A stretch of DNA of 5,214 nucleotides from an uncultured Microbacterium sp. (GTDB lineage: Bacteria; Actinomycetota; Actinomycetes; Actinomycetales; Microbacteriaceae), in the NCBI GenBank assembly GCA_937988695.1, contig CALKHM010000141.1, positions 1-5,214 of the forward strand. The letters are read 5' to 3'. Each line of letters begins with the position of its first letter. The stretch's first letter is position 1. Made by a program: the position numbers and the translations under genes. This document shows positions 1-5,214 of the stretch, piece by piece. The notes under the pieces are model-generated. The model saw nothing but the letters and a program-made list of their open reading frames with translations, did not search any database and was not told the origin of the DNA.

Positions 1-357
1 GTCCACGTCGCGGCTCTCCTTGATGGGCTTGCCGTTGTCCAGGCTCTCGGCCACCGCCAGCTCACGGGCACGCTCCTGCACGAGCCGTGCGATGCGGAAC
101 AGGTACTTGCCACGGTCGCGTCCGCTCATCTTCGCCCACACCGTCGTGTATGCGCGCCGCGCGGCCGCCACCGCGGCACTCACATCGGCGGCATCGGCCA
201 GCGCGACCTCGGCGATGCGCGACTCGTCGGCCGGCGAGATCGTGGTGAACGTCCCGGCGCCGTCGACGAACTCGCCGTCGACGAACAGGCCGTACCGGTC
301 CTTCAGATGCAGGATGCCGCGCGACTCGGGTGCGGGCGCGTATTCGAGGAATCCCAT
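1..357 (-). CDS. Aldehyde dehydrogenase family protein, N-terminal part (truncated at window edge)
   Basis: NAD(P)-dependent aldehyde dehydrogenase of the ALDH superfamily; only the first 119 residues lie in the window and the frame stays open to base 1. Seen: N-terminus MGFLEYAPAPESRGIL, then YGLFVDGEFVDG (residues 22-33), SPADESRIAEV (41-51), and the helical stretch ending SLDNGKPIKE (105-114), which are typical early ALDH Rossmann-region signatures. The catalytic Cys and Glu lie beyond the window, so activity cannot be judged. The ATG lies 12 nt after the deoC stop, with a GAAGGG Shine-Dalgarno just upstream, so the two genes are almost certainly cotranscribed. From that context I infer that it oxidises the acetaldehyde released by DeoC. 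The MxxxEYAPAPESR opening resembles ALDHs I know from actinobacterial deoC loci, which often occur in pairs, so a second ALDH may follow outside the window. The family is secure; the substrate is inferred. Confidence 0.92.
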   Translation of the reverse strand, partial: MGFLEYAPAPESRGILHLKDRYGLFVDGEFVDGAGTFTTISPADESRIAEVALADAADVSAAVAAARRAYTTVWAKMSGRDRGKYLFRIARLVQERARELAVAESLDNGKPIKESRDVD

Positions 358-369
358 GATGCCCTTCGC

Positions 370-1371
370 TCAGTCCAGGGTGATGTAGTCGGGGCCGGAG
401 TAGCGGCCGGTGGTGAGCTTCTGCCGCTGCAGCAGCACGTCGCCCAAGAGGCTCGATGCGCCGAACCGGAACAGGTGCGGTCGGAGCCACTCCTCCCCCG
501 CCGTCTCGGCGACCGTGACGAGGTATTTCACGGCATCCTTCGACGTGCGGATGCCACCGGCCGGCTTCACGCCGATGCGCTCACCGGTCAGGCGGTGCCA
601 GTCGCGGACGACCTCGAGCATCAGCAGCGTCACCGGCAGCGTGGCGGCGGGAGCCACCTTGCCGGTCGAGGTCTTGATGAAGTCGCCGCCGGCGAGGATC
701 GCCAGCCACGAGGCGCGCTTGACGTTGTCGTATGTGTTCAGCTCGCCGGTCTCCAGGATCACCTTGAGGGCGGCGCGGCTGCCGTCGGATCTCACGCACG
801 CCTGCTTGACCTGCACGATCTGGTCGAACACCTGCGAGTACCGCCCGGAAAGGAACGCCCCGCGGTCGATGACCATGTCGATCTCGTCGGCACCGGCCTC
901 CACCGCGTCGCGCGTGTCGGCGAGCTTGACCTCGAGCGAGGCGCGGCCGCTGGGGAACGCGGTGGCCACCGCCGCGACCGAGATGCGGCCCTCGTCGGGG
1001 TCGCCGTGGCGATCGCCGAGCGCATCGAGCGCATACCGCACCATGTCGCCGTACACACAGACGGCGGCCACCGGCGGGCACGATGGATCGCCGGCGTCGG
1101 GATGCGCGGCCTTGGCCGCCAGCGACCGCACCTTCCCCGGGGTGTCCGCCCCCTCCAGCGTGGTCAGATCGATGAGCCCGATGATGCGATCGAGCGCCCA
1201 CGCCTTGGACGTCGTCTTGATCGAGCGCGTCCCCAGCGCAGCGGCACGCTGCTCCAGGCCCACCGCGTCGACACCGGGCAGGCCGTGCAGGAAGCGGCGC
1301 AGCGTGGTGTTGTCGGGTGCGCCGCCCAGGACGTCGACGGCGCTGCGGCGACGGAGTTCTCGGGTGGTCAT
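370..1371 (-). CDS. deoC: Deoxyribose-phosphate aldolase (DeoC)
   Basis: Class I aldolase that reversibly cleaves 2-deoxy-D-ribose-5-phosphate to D-glyceraldehyde-3-phosphate and acetaldehyde, in cytosolic deoxynucleoside catabolism. The protein has 333 residues, longer than E. coli DeoC (259) and closer to the human-type enzyme because of an extended N-terminus. Key residues are present: the Schiff-base Lys233 in FIKTSTGK (E. coli Lys167), Lys269 in GVKPAGG (Lys201), Asp165 in ADEIDMVI (Asp102), Cys105 in AAVCVYG (Cys47), and the phosphate-binding serines in RFGASSLL (303-309). Tyr329 near the C-terminus may play the part of E. coli's terminal tyrosine; this is inference. The ATG at 1371 overlaps the stop of the upstream membrane-protein gene (ATGA) and has a strong AGGAGGA Shine-Dalgarno. 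The reading frame stays open upstream, but the overlap and ribosome binding site fix the start. It is intact and very likely active. Confidence 0.97.
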   Translation of the reverse strand: MTTRELRRRSAVDVLGGAPDNTTLRRFLHGLPGVDAVGLEQRAAALGTRSIKTTSKAWALDRIIGLIDLTTLEGADTPGKVRSLAAKAAHPDAGDPSCPPVAAVCVYGDMVRYALDALGDRHGDPDEGRISVAAVATAFPSGRASLEVKLADTRDAVEAGADEIDMVIDRGAFLSGRYSQVFDQIVQVKQACVRSDGSRAALKVILETGELNTYDNVKRASWLAILAGGDFIKTSTGKVAPAATLPVTLLMLEVVRDWHRLTGERIGVKPAGGIRTSKDAVKYLVTVAETAGEEWLRPHLFRFGASSLLGDVLLQRQKLTTGRYSGPDYITLD

Positions 1372-2111
1372 CGGTCCTCCTGTGATGTCGGGTCGGGCGA
1401 TGTCGAAAGCAGCGCGTCCACGAGCGCGTCGGGAGTGACCTTGCGGCGGCGGGCCTCCTCCTCGAGGCGGGCGGCCGCGGCGCGCGAGAGCACGCCGGAG
1501 CGCACGTCGGGCAGCAGCAGCGACATCACCGGGACGACGATCGCCCCGAGCGCGGCCAGGATCGCGCTGACGCCGAGCACGCGCGGGTACACCTGATCGT
1601 CGACGGTGTCGGATCCCCAGACGAGGTAGACGATCAGCGCCGCGACGAGGGTGAACAGCGCGAGCGTGACGACCAGGCCGATCCGCACGGGGGTGCGGCG
1701 ACGGTCGGCCAGCAGCAGGAGCAGGCAGGCCAGCGCCAGTGCGGCCGACAGTGTGACGGCGGTCGCGGTGATCTTGTTGACGGCGTCCCAGACGGCTGTG
1801 GCATCGCCCTGGTACCAGATCGTCCAGACGACGAACGCCGCGGCGAGCACGGAGACGGCGACGCCCGCGAGGCCCACCGCCTGCAGCGGGCGGCCGAGCA
1901 GGGCGGCGCAGCACAGCACCGCGACGCTGAACGCGCCGACCACGGCGGTCGTCCCGATGACGCGCAGCGCGGTCTCGCCGAGCTCGCCGCCCAGCAGCAC
2001 GACGATGCCGCCGATGGCGGCGATCGTGAGCGCCACGACGATGACGCCGACCACTGCGCGACGCAGCAGCGTCACCGGCGGGCGGGAAGAGGCGGGGGTG
2101 ACGGTGCTCAT
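1368..2111 (-). CDS. Six-helix membrane protein of unknown function in the deo operon
   Basis: I do not recognise a named family. The 247-residue product has a short N-terminus (MSTVTPASSRPP) and six hydrophobic segments at about 18-41, 49-73, 79-100, 113-135, 142-165 and 177-200. A charged tail of about 47 residues follows, with a helical stretch AARLEEEARRRK (213-224) and then TPDALVDALL (226-235). The helices look like three two-helix hairpins with a period near 62 residues, each ending in a polar Arg/Pro/Asp turn (GRP 73-75, DRR 136-138, PD 201-202). No catalytic motif, transporter signature or signal peptide is visible. Its ATG overlaps the regulator stop (ATGA), a GGAGGA motif lies just upstream, and its stop overlaps the deoC start, so expression is tied to the operon. 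A role in deoxyribose or deoxynucleoside uptake, or as a membrane sensor, is possible but unsupported by motif. The gene call is firm; the function is unknown. Confidence 0.86.
   Translation of the reverse strand: MSTVTPASSRPPVTLLRRAVVGVIVVALTIAAIGGIVVLLGGELGETALRVIGTTAVVGAFSVAVLCCAALLGRPLQAVGLAGVAVSVLAAAFVVWTIWYQGDATAVWDAVNKITATAVTLSAALALACLLLLLADRRRTPVRIGLVVTLALFTLVAALIVYLVWGSDTVDDQVYPRVLGVSAILAALGAIVVPVMSLLLPDVRSGVLSRAAAARLEEEARRRKVTPDALVDALLSTSPDPTSQEDR
1375..1381 (-). promoter_or_regulatory. Shine-Dalgarno of deoC
   Basis: AGGAGGA ends 3 nt before the deoC ATG and lies inside the 3' end of the upstream membrane-protein gene. It is the strongest ribosome-binding match near any start in the deo operon. 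It decides the start in a frame that stays open far upstream, and it suggests that deoC is translated efficiently in its own right rather than only by coupling. Confidence 0.85.
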
Positions 2112-3043
2112 TGGTCCTCCAGCAGGGCGCGGGCCGTGTCCTCATCGGTCACGATCACCGTACACAGCCCAGTGCCGACGACGGTACGGGCGAGGTCGTG
2201 CTTGGCGGAGCCGGCGGTGACGAAGATCGCCGTCTGCGCCGCGCGCAGCTGCGGCAACGGCATGCCGACGGTGCGCGCGTCCAGAGCGGGATCGACGATA
2301 TGGCCCTCGGCGTCGATGTAGCGGCCGAGCACATCTCCCACGGCGCCGCGCTGGCGCAGCATGCGGATGCCGCTGTGGTCGAGGTATCCGTTCTCGACGT
2401 GCGCGGACGTCGCATCGCACACCCCGGCCGAGAACACGTAGGCCTGCGCTCGTGCGGCAAGCTCCAGCACGGCCGCGACGGTGCGATCGGACTGGATGGC
2501 GCGAGCGGTCTCCTCCTGCTCCAGGATCGCGGGGCTGGGCAGCAGAACGGCCTCTCCGGCCGCACGCTCGGCGATCAGCACGGCCAGATGAGCCGCGCCG
2601 CCCGGGCGCCGGTTCACGCTCACCCCGCCGTTGACCTGCACGACCGTTACGCCGTGCGCCCAGCCGTCGGGAAGGTGTGCGGCGACGGCGGTGAGGGTGC
2701 GGCCCCAGCTCACGCCGAGCACGCGTGGCACCGGCCGCAGCGCGCGCAGATGGTCCGCCGCGGCCTGTGCCACGCGCACGGTCAGGTCGGCGTCGCCGGC
2801 GGCGGGCACCACCACCGCGTCGGCCAGCCGCGGGTACCGGTCGACGAGCGCGTGCTCGAGCGAGAGCCTGCGCGCGCTCGGGTGCACGATCTCGATGCGC
2901 ACGATGCCGGATTCGCGGGCGCGGGTCAGCAGGCGCCCGACCTTGAACCGCGACACGTCCAGGAGGGCGCCGATCTCGTCCTGCGTCTTGCCGGCGTCGT
3001 AGTACAGCTCGGCGACACGGACAGACAGCAGCTCTTCGTCCAA
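2108..3043 (-). CDS. SorC/DeoR-type sugar-phosphate-responsive transcriptional regulator
   Basis: Cytosolic DNA-binding regulator of the SorC family, to which B. subtilis DeoR belongs. From the TTG start it has 311 residues, close to B. subtilis DeoR (313). An N-terminal helix-turn-helix spans about 17-46 (TQDEIGALLDVSRFKVGRLL). The sugar-phosphate-binding domain follows with GVSWGRTL (110-117), VVQVNGGVS (134-142), AVGDVLGRYIDAEG (234-247) and AGSAKHDLA (277-285). As I recall B. subtilis DeoR, its Schiff-base Lys141 lies in QLKGG; here the matching residue is Asn138 (QVNGG). The gene heads the operon and overlaps the membrane-protein gene by ATGA, so it probably regulates itself along with deoC. 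The start is chosen at TTG because GAGGAGG lies 5 nt upstream and homology begins there. A GTG at 3112 would add 23 unlikely residues and run through the candidate operator. The family is secure; the effector is inferred. Confidence 0.93.
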   Translation of the reverse strand: MDEELLSVRVAELYYDAGKTQDEIGALLDVSRFKVGRLLTRARESGIVRIEIVHPSARRLSLEHALVDRYPRLADAVVVPAAGDADLTVRVAQAAADHLRALRPVPRVLGVSWGRTLTAVAAHLPDGWAHGVTVVQVNGGVSVNRRPGGAAHLAVLIAERAAGEAVLLPSPAILEQEETARAIQSDRTVAAVLELAARAQAYVFSAGVCDATSAHVENGYLDHSGIRMLRQRGAVGDVLGRYIDAEGHIVDPALDARTVGMPLPQLRAAQTAIFVTAGSAKHDLARTVVGTGLCTVIVTDEDTARALLEDQ

Positions 3044-3047
3044 CGTT

Positions 3048-3055
3048 CCCTCCTC
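3048..3055 (-). promoter_or_regulatory. Shine-Dalgarno that fixes the TTG start of the regulator
   Basis: GAGGAGGG on the minus strand, with 5 nt between GAGGAGG and the TTG at 3041-3043. The alternative GTG at 3110-3112 has no comparable site. This near-perfect match is why the rare TTG codon is preferred as the start. Confidence 0.8.
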
Positions 3056-3097
3056 GCCTACGAGGATACGCGGGTCGCCAGCATCCGTGCACTGGTC

Positions 3098-3111
3098 TGC
3101 ACATATGAGCA
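3098..3111. promoter_or_regulatory. Candidate operator (near-palindrome) upstream of the regulator/deo operon
   Basis: TGCACATATGAGCA reads the same on both strands at 12 of 14 positions, centred on CATATG. It lies 55 nt upstream of the regulator start in the only sizeable gap before the operon. Further half-site-like words flank it: GTGCAC at 3087-3092 and CGTGC at 3118-3122. A weak minus-strand promoter could run just downstream (TGCACG at 3086-3091, TATCCT at 3063-3068, 17-bp spacer), so a protein bound here would overlap or abut its -35 box. Use by the SorC-type regulator is inference from position and symmetry. Confidence 0.42.
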
Positions 3112-3136
3112 CACATTCGTGCCCATCCTGCTCGTC

Positions 3137-3153
3137 GGTCGGCGGCCACGACC
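3137..3153 (-). terminator. Possible weak hairpin downstream of ribF
   Basis: The minus strand reads GGTCG, a 7-nt loop, then CGACC, a 5-bp GC-rich stem beginning 10 nt after the ribF stop. There is no T tract after it, so it does not meet the rules for an intrinsic terminator. It may be chance in a GC-rich gap, and transcription could read from ribF into the deo operon. Confidence 0.2.
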
Positions 3154-3163
3154 CGGGGTCCGC

Positions 3164-4123
3164 TCAGCCCAGCAGCTGCCGCACCCGTCGGACGTCGTCG
3201 GACATCTGAGCCTTGAGCGCGTCGATCCCCTCGAAGGCGATCATTCCGCGCACCCGCTGCACGAACTGCACATCGACCCGATGGCCGTACAGGTCCAGGT
3301 CGGTCTCGTCGAGCACGTACGCCTCGACCACGCGCTGCGGCACGTCGTCGAACGTCGGGTTCGTCCCGACGCTGATCGCGGCCGGGTACCGGATGCCAGG
3401 CCGCGGGCCATCGCCGGGAGCCTCGTCGATGAGCCATCCCGCGTAGACGCCGTCCGCAGGCACGAACCCTTCCATGCGCGGGGAGAGGTTGGCGGTCGGA
3501 AAGCCCAGCTCGCGGCCGCGCTTGAGTCCGTGCACGACCTGCCCCCAGACCGCATGCGGACGCCCGAGCAGTCGTGCGGCGGTCTCGACGTCGCCTGCCG
3601 CCAACGCCTCACGGACCCACGTGGACGAGACGCGGCGCTCGCTCGTGATGGCGCGTACGTCGTCGATCACGTCGACGCGGTAGCCGTACTGCCGGCCCAG
3701 CCGGACGAGCAGGTCGGGACTTCCGGCGCCACCCCTGCCGAAGCGGAAATCACGGCCGACCATGACGGTCTGCACACCCAGTGCACGCACCAGGATCCGC
3801 TCGACGAAGTCCTCGGCCGGCAAGGCGGCCATCTCCGCGTCGAAGCGCAGCACGAGGGTGGCATCGATGCCGGTCTCCGCCAACAGCTGCACCTTCTGGT
3901 GCAGCCCGATCACGTCCTCCGGGCAGACCTCGGGGCGAAGCGTCGCCAGCGGGTTGCGGTCGAAGGTGACCGCAACGACCTTCGCGGCGCCGGCCGCGGC
4001 ATCCACCTTCGCCCGTTCCAGCACCGCGCGGTGGCCGGCATGCACTCCGTCGAACTTGCCGATCGCGACGACCGACGGACCGAAGCCCGCGTCGATCTCG
4101 GCGGGATCGCGGAAGACGATCAT
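3164..4123 (-). CDS. ribF: Bifunctional riboflavin kinase / FAD synthetase (RibF)
   Basis: Makes FMN from riboflavin and ATP, then adenylates FMN to FAD; an essential cytosolic cofactor enzyme. The 319-residue length is normal for prokaryotic RibF. The N-terminal nucleotidyltransferase domain shows GKFDGVHAGH (22-31) with the HxGH pair His28/His31, VTFDRNPL (52-59; many relatives have PHP where this has RNP), GRDFRFG (123-129) and SSTWVR (166-171). The C-terminal kinase domain shows GRELGFPTAN (203-212, the PTAN motif), GVYAGW (225-230), the probable catalytic Glu267 in VVEAYV, and DLYGHRVDV (277-285). The ATG at 4123 overlaps the stop of the upstream membrane-protein gene (ATGA) and matches where RibF homology begins. 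The frame stays open to 4243, but the extra 40 residues are arginine-rich shadow sequence. The Shine-Dalgarno is poor, so translation probably depends on coupling to the upstream gene. It is intact. Confidence 0.97.
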   Translation of the reverse strand: MIVFRDPAEIDAGFGPSVVAIGKFDGVHAGHRAVLERAKVDAAAGAAKVVAVTFDRNPLATLRPEVCPEDVIGLHQKVQLLAETGIDATLVLRFDAEMAALPAEDFVERILVRALGVQTVMVGRDFRFGRGGAGSPDLLVRLGRQYGYRVDVIDDVRAITSERRVSSTWVREALAAGDVETAARLLGRPHAVWGQVVHGLKRGRELGFPTANLSPRMEGFVPADGVYAGWLIDEAPGDGPRPGIRYPAAISVGTNPTFDDVPQRVVEAYVLDETDLDLYGHRVDVQFVQRVRGMIAFEGIDALKAQMSDDVRRVRQLLG

Positions 4124-4563
4124 CCGACGGCCATCGCGGGCTCGGCCGCGGTGGTCACCGGGCGATGCGTGATGAGCCACCACAGGCCCAGGAACGGCAG
4201 CACGAGCGGAACGAACACGTATCCCATCCCGTAGAACGACCACACCGTGGCCTCGGGGAACAGGTCAGGACGGACAAGGCTCAGCGTGCCGATCGACAGC
4301 ACGCCCACGAGCTCGAAGCAGATCGCGATCCAGGCCACGCGGTACCACACGCGCGAGGCCGAGAAGACCAGTGCGAGCGTGGCCAGGATGTACACCACCG
4401 CCGACACACCGGAGAGCGTGAAGGCCAGCGGCGCGTGCGCGAACCGCTCGATGATCTGCACCACCGAGCGCCCGGTGGCGCCCAGGGCGAGGATCGCGTA
4501 CACGACGACGAGAACGCGGCCGACGCCGGTCATGCGGCGACGGGGGGTGGATGACGATGACAT
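4120..4563 (-). CDS. Small four-helix membrane protein upstream of ribF
   Basis: A 147-residue protein that I cannot assign to a named family. It starts with a polar, arginine-bearing segment (MSSSSTPRRR), then four hydrophobic segments at about 14-36, 46-68, 73-95 and 108-132. A short tail follows (THRPVTTAAEPAMAVG). The N-terminal arginines suggest a cytoplasmic N-terminus, and an even helix count would place both ends inside. No enzymatic motif is seen. Its last codons overlap the ribF start by ATGA, so the two genes are translationally coupled. Start: the ATG at 4563 has a modest AGGA about 11 nt upstream; Met11 (codon starting at 4533) has no ribosome binding site and would lose the positive N-terminus. 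A link to flavin transport or membrane flavoproteins is only a guess from the neighbour. Confidence 0.85.
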   Translation of the reverse strand: MSSSSTPRRRMTGVGRVLVVVYAILALGATGRSVVQIIERFAHAPLAFTLSGVSAVVYILATLALVFSASRVWYRVAWIAICFELVGVLSIGTLSLVRPDLFPEATVWSFYGMGYVFVPLVLPFLGLWWLITHRPVTTAAEPAMAVG

Positions 4564-4637
4564 GACACGTCGATCCTACTTCGGCCGCGCTCGTGGGCTC
4601 GCGCACCATCCGTCACATACACCCCATCGATCTCAAC

Positions 4638-4665
4638 AGTAGACAGACACACCGTTGAGTGACAA
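4638..4665 (-). promoter_or_regulatory. Candidate promoter of the membrane protein-ribF unit
   Basis: The minus strand carries TTGTCA (4660-4665; 5 of 6 to the -35 consensus) and TCTACT (4638-4643; 4 of 6 to the -10 consensus) with a 16-bp spacer. This predicts a start near 4631 and a leader of about 68 nt. Judged by eye only. Confidence 0.3.
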
Positions 4666-4669
4666 TATT
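4640..4669 (+). promoter_or_regulatory. Candidate promoter of the M23 peptidase gene
   Basis: TAGACA (4640-4645; 5 of 6 to the -35 consensus) and AATATT (4664-4669; 4 of 6 to the -10 consensus) with an 18-bp spacer. They lie within the only AT-rich island of the gap and predict a start near 4676, giving a leader of about 48 nt. It overlaps the minus-strand candidate almost completely. Judged by eye only. Confidence 0.35.
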
Positions 4670-4723
4670 TACCGACGGTACCCGACCGCATCCCTGTCCA
4701 CCCCTCTCACCGAAGTGCCCCTC

Positions 4724-5214
4724 ATGCGATCGATCCGTCCCGCCCTGACCACCGCGCTCGCGGCGGCCGCCCTCGTCCTGGCGCTGGCAGCGCCCGTCTT
4801 CCCCGCCACGGCGGCCGATGCCTCCGCCGCCGTGGTCACGGAGCCCGTTCCGCCGGCGGCGAGCACGTTCACGACCCCGCTGAAGACGAAGAGCTACTCG
4901 GTGTCCTCCTACTACGGCCCTCGCTGCATGCCGCTGCCCGGCGCGTCGACGTTCCATGCCGGGCTGGACATGGCAGCGCCCGGCGGTTCGCCCATCTACG
5001 CGATCGCCGCCGGCGTCGTCGTCGCCACCGTCGACGGCACGACGGCGCAGGCAGGCTACGTGAAGCTGCGCCACCGGATCGGCGGCGTGACCTACACCTC
5101 GTTCTACTACCACATCTGGAAGTCGACGACACAGGTCAAGGTAGGCGAGATCGTCACGGCCGGCCAGCGCATCAGCGAGGTGGGCACCAGTGGCGTGTCC
5201 GGAGGCAACCACCT
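4724..5214 (+). CDS. Secreted M23-family metallopeptidase, N-terminal part (truncated at window edge)
   Basis: Exported peptidase of the M23 (lysostaphin/LytM-like) type, expected to cut peptidoglycan cross-bridges or stem peptides in the cell wall. In total 163 complete codons are visible and the frame is open at the edge. Residues 1-30 form a signal peptide: MRSIRPALTT, a hydrophobic core LAAAALVLALAAP, and a probable cut after ATA (28-30). A linker of about 25 residues leads straight into the M23 domain at about 57: SVSSYYGPR (59-67), the zinc ligands His78 and Asp82 in HAGLD, AIAAGVV (93-99), His130 in YYH, and VGTSGVSGGNH (153-163), whose His should be the first of the HxH pair. The second His lies just outside. 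There is no LysM or coiled coil before the domain, so any wall-binding module would have to be C-terminal. The ATG has only a weak GAAG 8 nt upstream. A GTG three codons earlier is in frame and possible. Confidence 0.92.
   Translation, partial: MRSIRPALTTALAAAALVLALAAPVFPATAADASAAVVTEPVPPAASTFTTPLKTKSYSVSSYYGPRCMPLPGASTFHAGLDMAAPGGSPIYAIAAGVVVATVDGTTAQAGYVKLRHRIGGVTYTSFYYHIWKSTTQVKVGEIVTAGQRISEVGTSGVSGGNH

Larger units (their letters stand above)
4564..4723. other. Divergent intergenic region between the ribF unit and the M23 peptidase
   Basis: A 160-bp gap with no gene. It carries an AT-rich island (about 4655-4672, GACAATATTTACC in its core) that stands out against the GC-rich surroundings. 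It also holds an inverted pair CTCAAC (4632-4637) and GTTGAG (4654-4659), and a short perfect palindrome TACCGACGGTA (4670-4680). Promoters for both flanking genes must lie here. Confidence 0.7.

Noticed and set aside
307..1596. A 429-codon plus-strand open frame opposite deoC
   Set aside because: It is a shadow of deoC and the membrane-protein gene, with compositionally skewed translation and no recognisable motif.
370..2145. An extended 591-residue form of DeoC reading through the membrane-protein gene
   Set aside because: The added part is arginine-rich nonsense in the frame of another gene. The strong AGGAGGA and the ATGA overlap place the start at 1371.
3150..3160. GACCCGGGGTC palindrome just after ribF as a terminator
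   Set aside because: The 5-bp arms are separated by one base, which cannot form a hairpin loop, and no T tract follows.
2111..4234. A 707-codon open frame on the plus strand, antisense to the regulator and ribF
   Set aside because: Its translation is rich in Arg, Gly, His and Asp with no domain pattern, it spans two well-supported genes and their gap, and it is a common artefact of high-GC DNA.
3164..4243. A longer RibF starting at 4243
   Set aside because: The extra 40 residues have no RibF similarity and overlap the upstream membrane-protein gene in another frame. The ATG at 4123 fits the family N-terminus.
4564..4723. A c-di-AMP (ydaO-type) riboswitch upstream of the M23 peptidase gene, as is seen before some actinobacterial wall hydrolases
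   Set aside because: The predicted leader is only about 50 nt and I see none of the paired elements of that riboswitch, which needs well over 100 nt.

Overview
The window is GC-rich throughout, with codon third positions nearly saturated in G/C. It carries a DeoC-aldehyde dehydrogenase pair of the actinobacterial type. This suggests a high-GC actinobacterium, most likely Microbacteriaceae (Microbacterium-like); the family-level placement is inference from gene content and style. I see no mobile element, tRNA, rRNA or CRISPR array, and coding density is high.

The left part (1-3043, minus strand) is a deoxyribose-phosphate catabolic operon. In transcription order it holds a SorC/DeoR-type sugar-phosphate regulator (TTG start at 3043), a six-helix membrane protein of unknown function, deoC, and an aldehyde dehydrogenase cut off by the window edge. 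The first three genes are joined by two 4-nt ATGA stop/start overlaps, and the dehydrogenase follows deoC after 12 nt. DeoC cleaves 2-deoxyribose-5-phosphate to glyceraldehyde-3-phosphate and acetaldehyde, and the dehydrogenase probably oxidises the acetaldehyde. The regulator presumably senses a phosphosugar and controls its own operon. A near-palindrome at 3098-3111 is a candidate operator.

The middle part (3164-4563, minus strand) is a second unit. A four-helix small membrane protein overlaps, again by ATGA, the bifunctional riboflavin kinase/FAD synthetase gene ribF. The 120-bp gap between ribF and the regulator holds the candidate operator, a weak hairpin and the regulator's Shine-Dalgarno sequence.

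The right part (4564-5214) is a 160-bp divergent intergenic region with an AT-rich island and plausible overlapping divergent promoters. It is followed on the plus strand by the 5' part of a secreted M23-family (lysostaphin-like) peptidase, truncated by the window edge.

No wholly new system is evident. The points most worth a second look are the regulator's substituted Schiff-base lysine, the unknown membrane protein built into the deo operon with an apparent triple hairpin repeat, and the candidate operator.
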